Shown: one piece after another, positions 54,498 to 62,879 of the stretch | Layout: every line of letters begins with the position of its first letter | How positions within the stretch are numbered: position 1 is the first letter of the stretch | NCBI GenBank assembly: GCA_000985875.1 | Contig: CCRI01000002.1 | Span: 62,001-126,000, forward strand | Length of the DNA: 64,000 nt | From: Neorhizobium galegae bv. officinalis | GTDB taxonomy: Bacteria; Pseudomonadota; Alphaproteobacteria; Rhizobiales; Rhizobiaceae | Reading direction: 5' to 3' | The notes under the pieces: model-generated | Database searches by the model: none | Seen by the model: the letters and a program-made list of their open reading frames with translations, nothing else | Told to the model about the DNA's origin: nothing | Made by a program: the position numbers and the translations under genes

Positions 54498-55489
54498 GCC
54501 GCCACCTCGCGGATTTCCGCCATGCGGCCGATATGCCAGCAGGCCGAGCGATGGCCTCCGCCGCAATCGAAAAGCGGCGGCTGTTCGGTGCGACACTTGT
54601 CGGTCGCGAGCGGACAACGTTCGGTGAAACGGCAACCCGCGCCGAATTCGTTCGGCGTCGGCACCGTCCCCTCGATGGTCGCGAGGTCCGCCTTTGGCGC
54701 ATCATCGAGTTTGGGAACGCTGGCAAGCAGCAGGGCCGTGTAGGGGTGTTTCGGTTGCCGGAAGAGATCGTGAACTGGCGCGATCTCGGCGATACGGCCG
54801 GCATACATGACCGCCACGTCGTCGGCGATGTCGGCGACCACGCCCATATCATGGGTAATCAGCACAATCGCCGTGCCACGATCGGCGACCAGCTTCTTCA
54901 TCAGGTCGAGGATCTGCGCCTGGATGGTCACGTCGAGTGCCGTGGTCGGCTCGTCGGCGACCAACACGCGCGGGCCGCAGATCAGCGCGATCGAGATCAT
55001 GATGCGCTGGCACATGCCGCCGGACAATTCGAACGGATATTGATCCAGCCTTCGGGTCGGGTCGGGAATGCCGACATCGACCAGCATCTGCCGCGCCTTC
55101 TCGTAGGCCTCTGCCCTGGAGACGCCATGGTGGACCCGATAGGCCTCCGCAATCTGCGAACCGACCGTGGTCAGCGGGTCGAGCGAAGCGCTCGGTTCCT
55201 GGAAGATGATCGAGATGTCCTTGCCGCGCGCCTTGCGGAACTGTCGCTCGGAGAGCGAGGCGAGATCTGTGTTTTCGAGCATGATCCGGCCGGCGGTACG
55301 TCTGGCGGCCGGCGGCAGCAGCCCGAGCATGGCATAGGAGGTCAGCGACTTGCCGCAGCCCGACTCCCCCACCAGCGCCATGACCTTGCCGGGCGCGACG
55401 GTGAAGGAGACGTCATCGACGACATTGGCACCACCGATATCGATGGTCAGCCTGTCGACGGAAAGCAGCGGATTGACGGCGTCCATCAT
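54494..55489 (-). CDS. Oligopeptide/dipeptide ABC transporter ATPase, DppD type
   Basis: A 331-residue ATPase with Walker A GESGCGKSL (Ser/Thr position followed by Leu, as in many DppD proteins), Q-loop IIFQEPSASLDPL, signature LSGGMCQRIMISIAL and Walker B VLVADEPTTALDV. The C-terminal motif CRFTERCPLATDKC is intact. Pairs with the DppF-like ATPase. Lies 6 bases after the SDR gene. Confidence 0.93.
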   Translation of the reverse strand: MMDAVNPLLSVDRLTIDIGGANVVDDVSFTVAPGKVMALVGESGCGKSLTSYAMLGLLPPAARRTAGRIMLENTDLASLSERQFRKARGKDISIIFQEPSASLDPLTTVGSQIAEAYRVHHGVSRAEAYEKARQMLVDVGIPDPTRRLDQYPFELSGGMCQRIMISIALICGPRVLVADEPTTALDVTIQAQILDLMKKLVADRGTAIVLITHDMGVVADIADDVAVMYAGRIAEIAPVHDLFRQPKHPYTALLLASVPKLDDAPKADLATIEGTVPTPNEFGAGCRFTERCPLATDKCRTEQPPLFDCGGGHRSACWHIGRMAEIREVAA

Positions 55490-55495
55490 GTCTCC

Positions 55496-56278
55496 TCAGC
55501 CTGCCGTCTTTGCCCGTTCGGGGCGCTTGTAGTTGCCGATCGAATTGCCGCCATCGACGCTGATTACGGCGCCGGTGATGAAGGCCGCCTGGTCCGAGCA
55601 GAGATAGGCGATCGCGCCCGGGGCATCCTCCGGACCGCTGGCTCGGCCGAGCGGAATGTTCTTCAGCATGTTGGTGACGTATTCGTCGGAAAGCTCGCTC
55701 ACTTCGCTGCCCGGCGCAAAGCCCGGCTCGACGACGTTGACGCGGATGCCGTATTCGGCCAACTCCAGTGCAAAACCCTTGGACAGACGTTCGATGGCTG
55801 TCTTCGATGTGCAATAGGGCACGGAATTCTGGTTCATCTTGCGCGCCGCGCCCGAGGAGATGTTGACGATCGAGCCGGCCTTGCCTTGCGCGATCATCAG
55901 CTTGGCGAATTCGCGCGACAGCACGAAGGGCGCGCGCAAGTTAACGCCGAAGACGCGGTCCCAGTCAGAGAACTCCATGTCGAGCAGGCTGAAGCGGGTA
56001 TAGATGCCGGCATTGTTGACGAGAATATCCGGCGCCTTCCATTCCCGCTTCACGAGATCGACGAGTTCGAGCATCGAGGCGTCGCTGGTCAGTTCCGTCG
56101 CGTGTAGCAGCACCTTCGAGCGGTCGAGGTCGAGCTCGGCGACCGCCTTTTCCAGACCATCCATGCGGACGTCGCTGAGGCAAAGCTTTGCGCCTTGCCT
56201 GGCGAAATAGGCGGCGGTCCAGCGGCCGAAAATGCCGGCGGCACCGGTGATGACGATGGTCTTGTTTTCGAATTCCAT
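55496..56278 (-). CDS. Short-chain dehydrogenase/reductase
   Basis: A 260-residue classical SDR. Cofactor loop TGAAGIFGRW near residue 12, NNAG near 87, catalytic Ser in NISSGAARK and the YxxxK pair in VPYCTSKTA near 155. It sits inside the transporter operon between permease and ATPase genes, an unusual place that ties it to metabolism of the imported compound. Substrate unknown. Confidence 0.93.
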   Translation of the reverse strand: MEFENKTIVITGAAGIFGRWTAAYFARQGAKLCLSDVRMDGLEKAVAELDLDRSKVLLHATELTSDASMLELVDLVKREWKAPDILVNNAGIYTRFSLLDMEFSDWDRVFGVNLRAPFVLSREFAKLMIAQGKAGSIVNISSGAARKMNQNSVPYCTSKTAIERLSKGFALELAEYGIRVNVVEPGFAPGSEVSELSDEYVTNMLKNIPLGRASGPEDAPGAIAYLCSDQAAFITGAVISVDGGNSIGNYKRPERAKTAG

Positions 56279-56306
56279 GACTTAAAACCTCAACGCGCCA
56301 AATGAC

Positions 56307-57170
56307 TCAACGGGTACGGGAACGTGGGTCGAGCTGGTCTCGCAACCAGTCGCCAAGCACGTTGACGGAAAAGACGAGCAGGAAGAGACAGGCGCCCGGA
56401 AAGGCGACAATCCACCAGGCCCGCTCGATATATTGACGGCCGACGCTCATAATCGAGCCCCAGCTCGAGGCCGGCGGCTGGATGCCGAGGCCGAGGAAGG
56501 AAAGACCGGCTTCCATCAGGATCATCAGGCCGAACTCCGCGGTGGCGACGATCAGAACCGGGCCTGCGATATTCGGCAGGATGTGATGGAAGAGAATACG
56601 CGCCGCCCCTGCCCCTGCAAGTTCCGAGGCCTTGATGAACGGCAGGTTCGCGACCTGTAGCGTCTGGGCATAGGCAACGCGGGTATAGCGCGGCCAGCGG
56701 GTAAGCCCGAGCACCAGGACCAGCTTCAGGAAGCCGGGGCCGAGCACCGCGACGGTGAGCACCGCCAGCAGGATCGCCGGGATCGACATCATGATGTCGA
56801 CCAGACGCATGATGAGAATCTCGATCTTGCCGCGGAACCAGCCGGCGATCATGCCGAGCGTGACGCCGACCAGCGACGAGACGACCACAGAAAGCACCGC
56901 GACGGAGAGCGAGACACCGGCACCGTAGAGCGTGCGCGACAGCAGATCGCGGCCGAGATCGTCGGTGCCGAGCCAGTAGGTGACGCCGCGCATCTCGAAG
57001 CCCGGCGGCTTCAGGCGGCCGAGCAGGTTCTGCCGATTGGGGTCGGCTGGGGCCACCCAGGGCGCGAAGATCGCCAGAAGCACGATCACCAGGAAGATGA
57101 TCGATACGATAATGACCGAGAGGGGGACCCGGCGAAGGCGTTGGCTAAGGGCGAGGACAGCGGTGCTCAA
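56307..57170 (-). CDS. Oligopeptide/dipeptide ABC permease, DppC type
   Basis: A 287-residue permease with an N-terminal helix (PLSVIIVSIIFLVIVLLAIF), the DPNRQNLLGRLKPP periplasmic region, GTDDLGRDLLSRTLYG, and the EAA loop ASELAGAGAARILFHHILPN. The TTG start at 57170 is supported by GGAGAAGG just upstream. Partners with the DppB-like permease encoded 10 bases before. Confidence 0.92.
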   Translation of the reverse strand: MSTAVLALSQRLRRVPLSVIIVSIIFLVIVLLAIFAPWVAPADPNRQNLLGRLKPPGFEMRGVTYWLGTDDLGRDLLSRTLYGAGVSLSVAVLSVVVSSLVGVTLGMIAGWFRGKIEILIMRLVDIMMSIPAILLAVLTVAVLGPGFLKLVLVLGLTRWPRYTRVAYAQTLQVANLPFIKASELAGAGAARILFHHILPNIAGPVLIVATAEFGLMILMEAGLSFLGLGIQPPASSWGSIMSVGRQYIERAWWIVAFPGACLFLLVFSVNVLGDWLRDQLDPRSRTR

Positions 57171-57180
57171 AGCCTTCTCC

Positions 57181-58101
57181 TTATCGGACCAGACGGATGC
57201 GCGGATCGACGAGCGCGTAGACGAAATCCGCGATCACGCTGGTCAGCACATAAACGAAGGAAATCAAAAGCACGATCACCTGGACGACCAGGAAGTCGCG
57301 CGACTGGATGGATTGGATGGCGAGCTGGCCGATGCCTGGCCAGGCGAACACCGTCTCGACGATGACCGCGCCGGCAAGCAGGTTGCCAATTTCGAGCGCC
57401 GCGATGGTGATGACCGGGATCGCGGCATTGCGCAGCACATGGCGAAACACCACGGAACCGAGCGACAGACCGCGGGCGCGCCCTGCCCTGACATAATCCT
57501 TGCCGAGTTCGTCGATAATCGAGATGCGGGTCATGCGGGCGAAGGTCGACATCGAGATCGCCCCGAGCGCCAGCGACGGCATGATCAGCGAGGCGAAATC
57601 GCCGGAGCCCGACGTCGGCAGCCAGCGCAGCGTCACGCCGAAGAAAAAGATCAGCACGATCCCAGAGAGGAAGGTCGGCACGCTCTGGCCGGTGACGACG
57701 ATCGCCGTCAGCAACCGTTCGAGCCAGCCGCCGCGCCTGGTCGCCATGATGATGCCGGCCGGAATGCCCATGCCGATCGCCACCACCAGCGCGCCAGCGG
57801 CGAGCATCGCCGTATAGGGCACACGCGAAATGACGATATCGAATGCCGGCACCCGCTGGACGACGGAAATGCCGAAATCGAAATGCGCAAGGCCGCCCAG
57901 ATATTCCAGGTATTGTACCCAGATCGGCCGGTCAAAACCGAGCTGGCTGCGCAGCTGGGCGATCATCTCGGCCGATGCGTCCTGCGGCACCAGCAGCAGG
58001 GTCGGATCGCCCGAGAGATGCATGACGACGAAGACGATGGTGAGAACGCCGAAGATCGCAATGATCGCCTGTATCAAACGTTCGACGGCGTATCTCAACA
58101 T
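57181..58101 (-). CDS. Oligopeptide/dipeptide ABC permease, DppB type
   Basis: A 306-residue permease starting MLRYAVERLIQAIIAIFGVL, with the periplasmic QLGFDRPIWVQYLEYLGGLAHFDFG segment and the EAA loop YVRAGRARGLSLGSVVFRHVLRNA. Full length. Encoded 18 bases after the binding-protein gene. Confidence 0.93.
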   Translation of the reverse strand: MLRYAVERLIQAIIAIFGVLTIVFVVMHLSGDPTLLLVPQDASAEMIAQLRSQLGFDRPIWVQYLEYLGGLAHFDFGISVVQRVPAFDIVISRVPYTAMLAAGALVVAIGMGIPAGIIMATRRGGWLERLLTAIVVTGQSVPTFLSGIVLIFFFGVTLRWLPTSGSGDFASLIMPSLALGAISMSTFARMTRISIIDELGKDYVRAGRARGLSLGSVVFRHVLRNAAIPVITIAALEIGNLLAGAVIVETVFAWPGIGQLAIQSIQSRDFLVVQVIVLLISFVYVLTSVIADFVYALVDPRIRLVR

Positions 58102-58119
58102 GATCGTGTTATCCGTCTG

Positions 58120-59613
58120 TTACTGCTGCCAGCTCATGTCCATGACGAACATGGCTTCATTGGCCGTCGGCTGCCATTTCAGTTTCTTGGCCGCGCCGTA
58201 GAGCGCATAGGCCTGGTAGAGGCCCATGCCCGGAACGTCGTCCTTCAGGACCTGATAGGCCTGTTCGTAGAGCTTCAGACGCTCCTTCTGGTCGAGGATG
58301 ACGCGCGCCTTGTCTACCGCCTCATCGAACTTCGGGTTCGAATACTTGGCCCAGATGCTGCCGGTGCGAAACAGCGGGAAGATCACGCCGTCGACGTCCT
58401 GGCAGGCGCAGGACCATGCACCGAAGGCAAGGCCGCCGGCATTGGCGGGATCGCCCTGGCGGCGCTTGAGGAAGGTCGCCTGGTCGCTGGAGGAGATCTC
58501 CACCTTGAGGCCGGCTTCGTTGACCATCTGCTGAATGGCTTCGACGGTCGCGCGACTATAGGCGGGCGAGGTGAGGAATTCGACGGTCGCGCCTTCGGCA
58601 CCAGCGGCCTTCACCAGTTCCTTCGCCTTGTCGAGATTGTACTCGTATCCCTTGACCTTGTCAGTGTAGCCGAAGACCGGTTCGGCCCCGAGCACTTCCA
58701 CCGGCTTGCCGTACCCTTCGAGCAGCGCCTCGACGAGCGCCTGGCGGTCGATCGCATAGGCGATCGCCTGGCGGACGCGGACGTCCTTGGTAACGCCGCC
58801 TTGGGCATTGATGAACAGGTAGCCGATGCGCTCGGTCGGAACCGAGAGGACCTGGGAATTGCTGTCGCTCTTGATGCTCTCGGCCTGATCCGGCGGCACG
58901 TCGCGGACGAGGTCGGCCTTGCCGGTCTTCAAGTCGGCGATGCGGGTGGAGACGTCGGGCACGGTGCGGAAGATCACCTTCTGGAACGGCGGCTTGGCGC
59001 GCCAGTAGCTGCCGTAGGCTTCGAGTTCGGTCTGAACGCCCTTCTGCCAGTTGGCCATCTTGTAAGGGCCGGAACCGAGCGGTTTCAAGTTGAATTCCTG
59101 GTCGCCGACCTTTTCGACATAGGCTTTCGGCACGATCGAAAGCTTGACGAGCTGGGCGAGCAGCGCCGGATAGGCGGACTTGGTGGTCATCTTGACTACG
59201 GTCTGGCTCACCGCCTCGGCCTTGGCGATCTGGTCGAACTGCGAAAGCTGGGGGCTCTTCAACTTCGGATCGATGATGCGGTTGATCGAGAAGGCGACGT
59301 CCTCGGCCGTGAGTTTCGTACCGTCCTGGAAGGTGACGTCGTCACGGATCTGGAATTCGATCGTCTTGTCGTCGAGATATTTCCACGACTTGGCGATCTG
59401 CGGCACGATCTCGCCCTTCACGTCGCGCGTCAGAAGGTTGTCGAAGATATTGCGGTAGATCGAGTAGCTGTCGGTGTTCCACTGCAGATGCGGATCGAGC
59501 GTTGCCGCATCGTTCGGCAGGTCGATAGTCAGCGTGTCCTTGGTTTGCGCTAGCGCAGTCGACGCGGTGAACGCCAATAGCATAGCGGCGATGGATGCGA
59601 ATTTGGCAGACAT
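58120..59613 (-). CDS. Oligopeptide/dipeptide-type ABC binding protein (SBP family 5)
   Basis: A 497-residue family-5 periplasmic binding protein. Signal peptide 1-23 (ending STALA), then LTIDLPNDAATLDPHLQWNTD, the family signature YKYLDDKTIEFQIRDDVTF-like region and the GSGPYKMANWQKG motif. ATG 59613 with AAGGAAC upstream; a longer frame exists but lacks a ribosome site. It lies 42 bases after the deacetylase-family gene and captures the operon's substrate. Confidence 0.93.
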   Translation of the reverse strand: MSAKFASIAAMLLAFTASTALAQTKDTLTIDLPNDAATLDPHLQWNTDSYSIYRNIFDNLLTRDVKGEIVPQIAKSWKYLDDKTIEFQIRDDVTFQDGTKLTAEDVAFSINRIIDPKLKSPQLSQFDQIAKAEAVSQTVVKMTTKSAYPALLAQLVKLSIVPKAYVEKVGDQEFNLKPLGSGPYKMANWQKGVQTELEAYGSYWRAKPPFQKVIFRTVPDVSTRIADLKTGKADLVRDVPPDQAESIKSDSNSQVLSVPTERIGYLFINAQGGVTKDVRVRQAIAYAIDRQALVEALLEGYGKPVEVLGAEPVFGYTDKVKGYEYNLDKAKELVKAAGAEGATVEFLTSPAYSRATVEAIQQMVNEAGLKVEISSSDQATFLKRRQGDPANAGGLAFGAWSCACQDVDGVIFPLFRTGSIWAKYSNPKFDEAVDKARVILDQKERLKLYEQAYQVLKDDVPGMGLYQAYALYGAAKKLKWQPTANEAMFVMDMSWQQ

Positions 59614-59655
59614 GTTCCTTACCCTCAATGTTGTTGCTGCTGTATTCAAGAACGC

Positions 59656-60603
59656 TTACGCCGCCTTGTCGGCGGTCTTTAGCCCGGCCTCGTCGGCACA
59701 GTAGCGCGCCAGTTCTGCATGGGTGCAGAACCAGACGTCGTCCTTCGACTTGGCGAGCCGAATGATCTCTTCCAGAATGAAGATGCGTGAACGGTGTCCG
59801 ACGTGATGCGGGTGCATGGTGAGCTGGAACAACCCGCCCTCTTCCCACGCGACCTCGAGTTCGCGGGCGAAAATGTCGAGCACCATGGTAGGGCCGCCAT
59901 AGGGTCGCGCCCCGGTCATCCGGTCCATCGCCACATAAGGCGCGTCGTCGCGGATCCATTCGACCGGGATTTCCACCATGCCGGTCGGCTCGCCGTCTTC
60001 CAGAAGTTCGTAGGGCTCCTCGTCGGCCATCAATGATGAATCATAGAGCAGGCCCATCTCGCGGGCGATCTTCAGCGTATAGGGGCTGAAATCCCACGAG
60101 GCCGTGCGCATGCCGACTGGGCGGATGGCGGAAAGCTTTTCCAGAACATCTGCGGCGCGCAGCGCCAGATCGCGTTCCGTTTTTTCGTCGAGGCGGGAAT
60201 TGAATTCGTGGATCCAGCTATGGATGCCGAGTTCATGGCCGGCAGAGACGACGGTCTTCACTTCCTCAGCGTTGATCATCGCCGAGACGGCCGGCATGAA
60301 GAAGGAGGCGGGAACGGAATACTTTTCCAGAAGGCGCAGAATGCGCGGCATGCCGGAGCGCGCACCATACTGGCCCTGACTCATCTTGCCAAAGGATATG
60401 CCGCCATTCTTCAGTTCCAACGTCTCGTGATCGGAATCGAAGGACAATGCGACTGCCATGCGTGCGCCGTTTTTCCATTTCGCCGGTCGAAGCGAACGCC
60501 CGGCGCGCACCTTTTGAACCTTTTGCTGCCAGACACTATCCGGCCAGGTCCAGGGTTCGGAGGCATCGTTTTGCTTATTCGGCGCATTCATGAGATCGTT
60601 CAT
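59656..60603 (-). CDS. Polysaccharide-deacetylase-family amide hydrolase
   Basis: A 315-residue cytoplasmic NodB-homology protein. Metal-site motifs: LSFDSDHETL near residue 53 and GHELGIHSWIHEF near 122; also RTASWDFSPYT near 165 and the MHPHHVGHR end motif near 265. A second member of the same family as the gene at 37457; both stand in catabolic transporter operons, suggesting hydrolysis of small imported amides rather than sugar polymers. First gene of the operon divergent from the IclR regulator. An ATG 12 bases inside is an alternative start. Confidence 0.88.
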   Translation of the reverse strand: MNDLMNAPNKQNDASEPWTWPDSVWQQKVQKVRAGRSLRPAKWKNGARMAVALSFDSDHETLELKNGGISFGKMSQGQYGARSGMPRILRLLEKYSVPASFFMPAVSAMINAEEVKTVVSAGHELGIHSWIHEFNSRLDEKTERDLALRAADVLEKLSAIRPVGMRTASWDFSPYTLKIAREMGLLYDSSLMADEEPYELLEDGEPTGMVEIPVEWIRDDAPYVAMDRMTGARPYGGPTMVLDIFARELEVAWEEGGLFQLTMHPHHVGHRSRIFILEEIIRLAKSKDDVWFCTHAELARYCADEAGLKTADKAA

Positions 60604-60617
60604 CCTTATCAGCGCGA

Positions 60618-60676
60618 CACTCGATAACGTGAGTGGCTGCTTTCTAGGCAGAATTGTTATGAGCCGATCCGATAAC
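60618..60676. promoter_or_regulatory. Operator candidates between deacetylase and IclR genes
   Basis: Two short inverted repeats lie in the 99-base divergent gap: CACTC-N8-GAGTG (60618-60635) and GTTAT-N11-ATAAC (60656-60676). Either could bind the IclR regulator or overlap the promoters. Confidence 0.4.
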
Positions 60677-60702
60677 CATCAACGGGGGTTTCGTTCACAT
60701 AC

Positions 60703-61461
60703 ATGAACTCCGAAATCAAAAGCGCTGGCCGGATTCTCGATCTCCTGGAATATATGGCTTCCCGGCGGGAAGCCGTGCCACTGGCCCAGATCGTGCGCGA
60801 TCTTTCTTTCCCGAAAAGCAGCGCCCACGGCCTCGTCCAGACGCTGGCTGCCCGCGGCCATGTGGTCCAGGACGATGCCGGGCGCTATATGCTGGTCGAG
60901 GCGAGTCGCCACGGCTTTCCGTTCAGGCGCCATGAAGAGCCGCTGGTCGTTTTGGCAAAACCGTTCATGGAAAAGCTTCGCGATCAGTCCGGCGAGACCA
61001 TCCTCCTCGCCACGATGAACGCTCATTGCGACATAAGACGGCTGGCGAAATGCGTCAGCCGGCATCGGGTCCGTTATGACGTCAACCTCGACGCGGCGAT
61101 CGCCGCCTATTGCACCGCGACCGGTCGCGTGCTGCTCGCCTTCACGCCGAAGGAGGCGCTGGAGCATTACCTCTCCCGCGTTCAGCTCCTCTCCTATACC
61201 CGCTATACGGTGACCGATATCGAGCGTATCCGCGAGATGCTCGTGAAGATCCGCCGCGATGGCTATGCACTGAACGACCAGGAATTCGTCACCGGCTCGA
61301 CCGGCATTGCCGCGCCGATCTTCGACGGCAACGGCGCAGTTGTCGCTGCGCTCAATCTCGGGGTGCCGACCGTGCGTTACAACGAGCAGCGCGAAGGCTT
61401 TCTGCTGATGGTCCGAAGCGCAGCCGACGAGATCAGTCGGGCGCTTGGATACCGCCGGTGA
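60703..61461 (+). CDS. IclR-family regulator of the transporter-amidase operon
   Basis: A 252-residue IclR regulator: winged helix at residues 5-65 (AGRILDLLEYMASRREAVPLAQIVRDLSFPKSSAHGLVQTL) and a GAF-like effector domain from 85 (RCDVNLD...AAYCTATGRVLLA). Divergent from the eight-gene operon that ends with the amidase, so it probably senses the imported substrate or its product. Confidence 0.92.
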   Translation: MNSEIKSAGRILDLLEYMASRREAVPLAQIVRDLSFPKSSAHGLVQTLAARGHVVQDDAGRYMLVEASRHGFPFRRHEEPLVVLAKPFMEKLRDQSGETILLATMNAHCDIRRLAKCVSRHRVRYDVNLDAAIAAYCTATGRVLLAFTPKEALEHYLSRVQLLSYTRYTVTDIERIREMLVKIRRDGYALNDQEFVTGSTGIAAPIFDGNGAVVAALNLGVPTVRYNEQREGFLLMVRSAADEISRALGYRR

Positions 61462-61763
61462 GGCTTATTCTTGAAGCGAATGATGGAACTGATACAGTTG
61501 CGGCACGATTTGGAAAGCTGCACTCTTTCCCGGTGGCATTTTGGAAGAAACTGCGTCGGTCTGCCACCTCAAAGCGGCTATATCCTTCCTGTGATGAGAC
61601 AAGGAACCGGAACTTTGCAAGGTCGATCCTCGCTTTCGCCTATCGTGTGCGGGGGAAAACAGCATTTCGGGGCTGACGATGGGCAAGGCCGCCCGGGCAG
61701 AAGATCGATCGAGCCGGCTTGGAAGTCCCGATCACAGCAACAACAATTCAAGGGAGCTGAAAC
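61462..61763. other. Intergenic, no gene seen
   Basis: About 300 bases between the IclR gene and the peroxiredoxin gene. Only chance frames; the peroxiredoxin promoter is expected in the last 100 bases. Confidence 0.4.
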
Positions 61764-62423
61764 ATGAGCCTTCGCATCAACGACATAGCACCGGATTTCA
61801 CCGCCGAAACCACGCAAGGGACGATCCATTTCCACGACTGGATCGGCAGCGGCTGGGCCGTGCTGTTTTCCCACCCGAAGAACTTCACACCCGTCTGCAC
61901 CACCGAGCTCGGCGCCATGGCAGGGCTTGAGGGCGAATTCAAAAAGCGCGGCGTCAAGATCATCGGCATCTCCGTCGACCCGGTCGAAAGCCACGGCAAG
62001 TGGAAGGATGACATCAAGACGGCGACCGGTTTCGAGGTGGAATATCCGCTGATCGGCGACCGCGACCTCAAGGTCGCCAAGCTCTACGACATGCTCCCGG
62101 CCGCAGCCGGCGAAAGCTCCGAGGGCCGCACGCCCGCCGACAATGCGACGGTCCGCTCGGTCTATGTGATCGGCCCGGACAAGAAGATCAAGCTGATCCT
62201 CACCTATCCGATGACCACCGGCCGCAACTTCAACGAGATCCTGCGGGCGATCGACTCGATCCAGCTGACCGCGAAGCACCAGGTAGCGACGCCGGCCAAC
62301 TGGAAACAGGGTGAGGATGTGATCATTACAGCCGCGGTTTCCAACGAGGATGCGATCACCCGCTTCGGCTCGTTCGATACGGTCCTGCCCTATCTGCGCA
62401 AGACCAGGCAGCCCACGGCCTGA
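61764..62423 (+). CDS. 1-Cys peroxiredoxin (Prx6 type)
   Basis: A 219-residue Prx6-subfamily peroxidase. The peroxidatic site is HPKNFTPVCTTELG with Cys45, the only cysteine in the protein, so it is a true 1-Cys enzyme needing an external reductant. The C-terminal domain (NWKQGEDVIITAAVSNEDA) is typical. It removes H2O2 and organic peroxides in the cytoplasm. ATG 61764 after GGGAGCTG. Confidence 0.95.
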   Translation: MSLRINDIAPDFTAETTQGTIHFHDWIGSGWAVLFSHPKNFTPVCTTELGAMAGLEGEFKKRGVKIIGISVDPVESHGKWKDDIKTATGFEVEYPLIGDRDLKVAKLYDMLPAAAGESSEGRTPADNATVRSVYVIGPDKKIKLILTYPMTTGRNFNEILRAIDSIQLTAKHQVATPANWKQGEDVIITAAVSNEDAITRFGSFDTVLPYLRKTRQPTA

Positions 62424-62447
62424 TATCGGCTCTTCTACTCGCACAAA

Positions 62448-62482
62448 AAAGGCCGGCGGAGCGGATCGCTTCGCCGGCCTTT
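62448..62482. terminator. Bidirectional intrinsic terminator
   Basis: AAAGGCCGGCG (62448-62458) pairs perfectly with CGCCGGCCTTT (62472-62482) around a 13-base loop, with A-runs on the left and T-runs on the right. It serves both the peroxiredoxin gene and the convergent small gene at 62523. Confidence 0.85.
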
Positions 62483-62522
62483 CTGCGTATTCGGGATAAC
62501 CGCCCGTGCCGGACGGCCGGTC

Positions 62523-62705
62523 TCAATAGACGGGATACATGCCCCAGAAGAAGCTTTCCGAATGTTCGCGATCAGGATCGCGAAGTTCCTCTCGATCCTT
62601 TTCGAAGGTCTTGCGTTCAGTGCTGTCGGAACCCGCCTTGCTAGGGCCGCGCCGGGCCAGTCCGAACAGATCAAATCCAAACAGGGATAAGCCACAAGCG
62701 ATCAT
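62523..62705 (-). CDS. 60-residue hypothetical protein
   Basis: A 60-residue product with a short hydrophobic start (IACGLSLFGFDLFGLA) then a highly charged stretch (TERKTFEKDREELRDPDREH) and an FFWGMYPVY end. ATG 62705 has GGAGG 7 bases upstream, a strong site. Convergent with the peroxiredoxin gene across the shared terminator. No family recognised. Confidence 0.5.
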   Translation of the reverse strand: MIACGLSLFGFDLFGLARRGPSKAGSDSTERKTFEKDREELRDPDREHSESFFWGMYPVY

Positions 62706-62879
62706 CGTCAGCCTCCAGTTGGTTGAGCGTCATACCGCCCAACTTTCAGGCCAAATTCCGTTTCGGTCAATGTAGTCTATCAAAACCCTATACTAATTCG
62801 TTGACACATTTGAAATTGTTATGTCCAAAATGTGGCAGTCGGCGAAATAGCGATCCCGTCCGCTTTCGGCGGCGCGTGC

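Noticed and set aside
56980-59553. 857-codon plus-strand open frame
   Set aside because: Antisense shadow of the DppB/DppC and binding-protein genes; no recognisable family.
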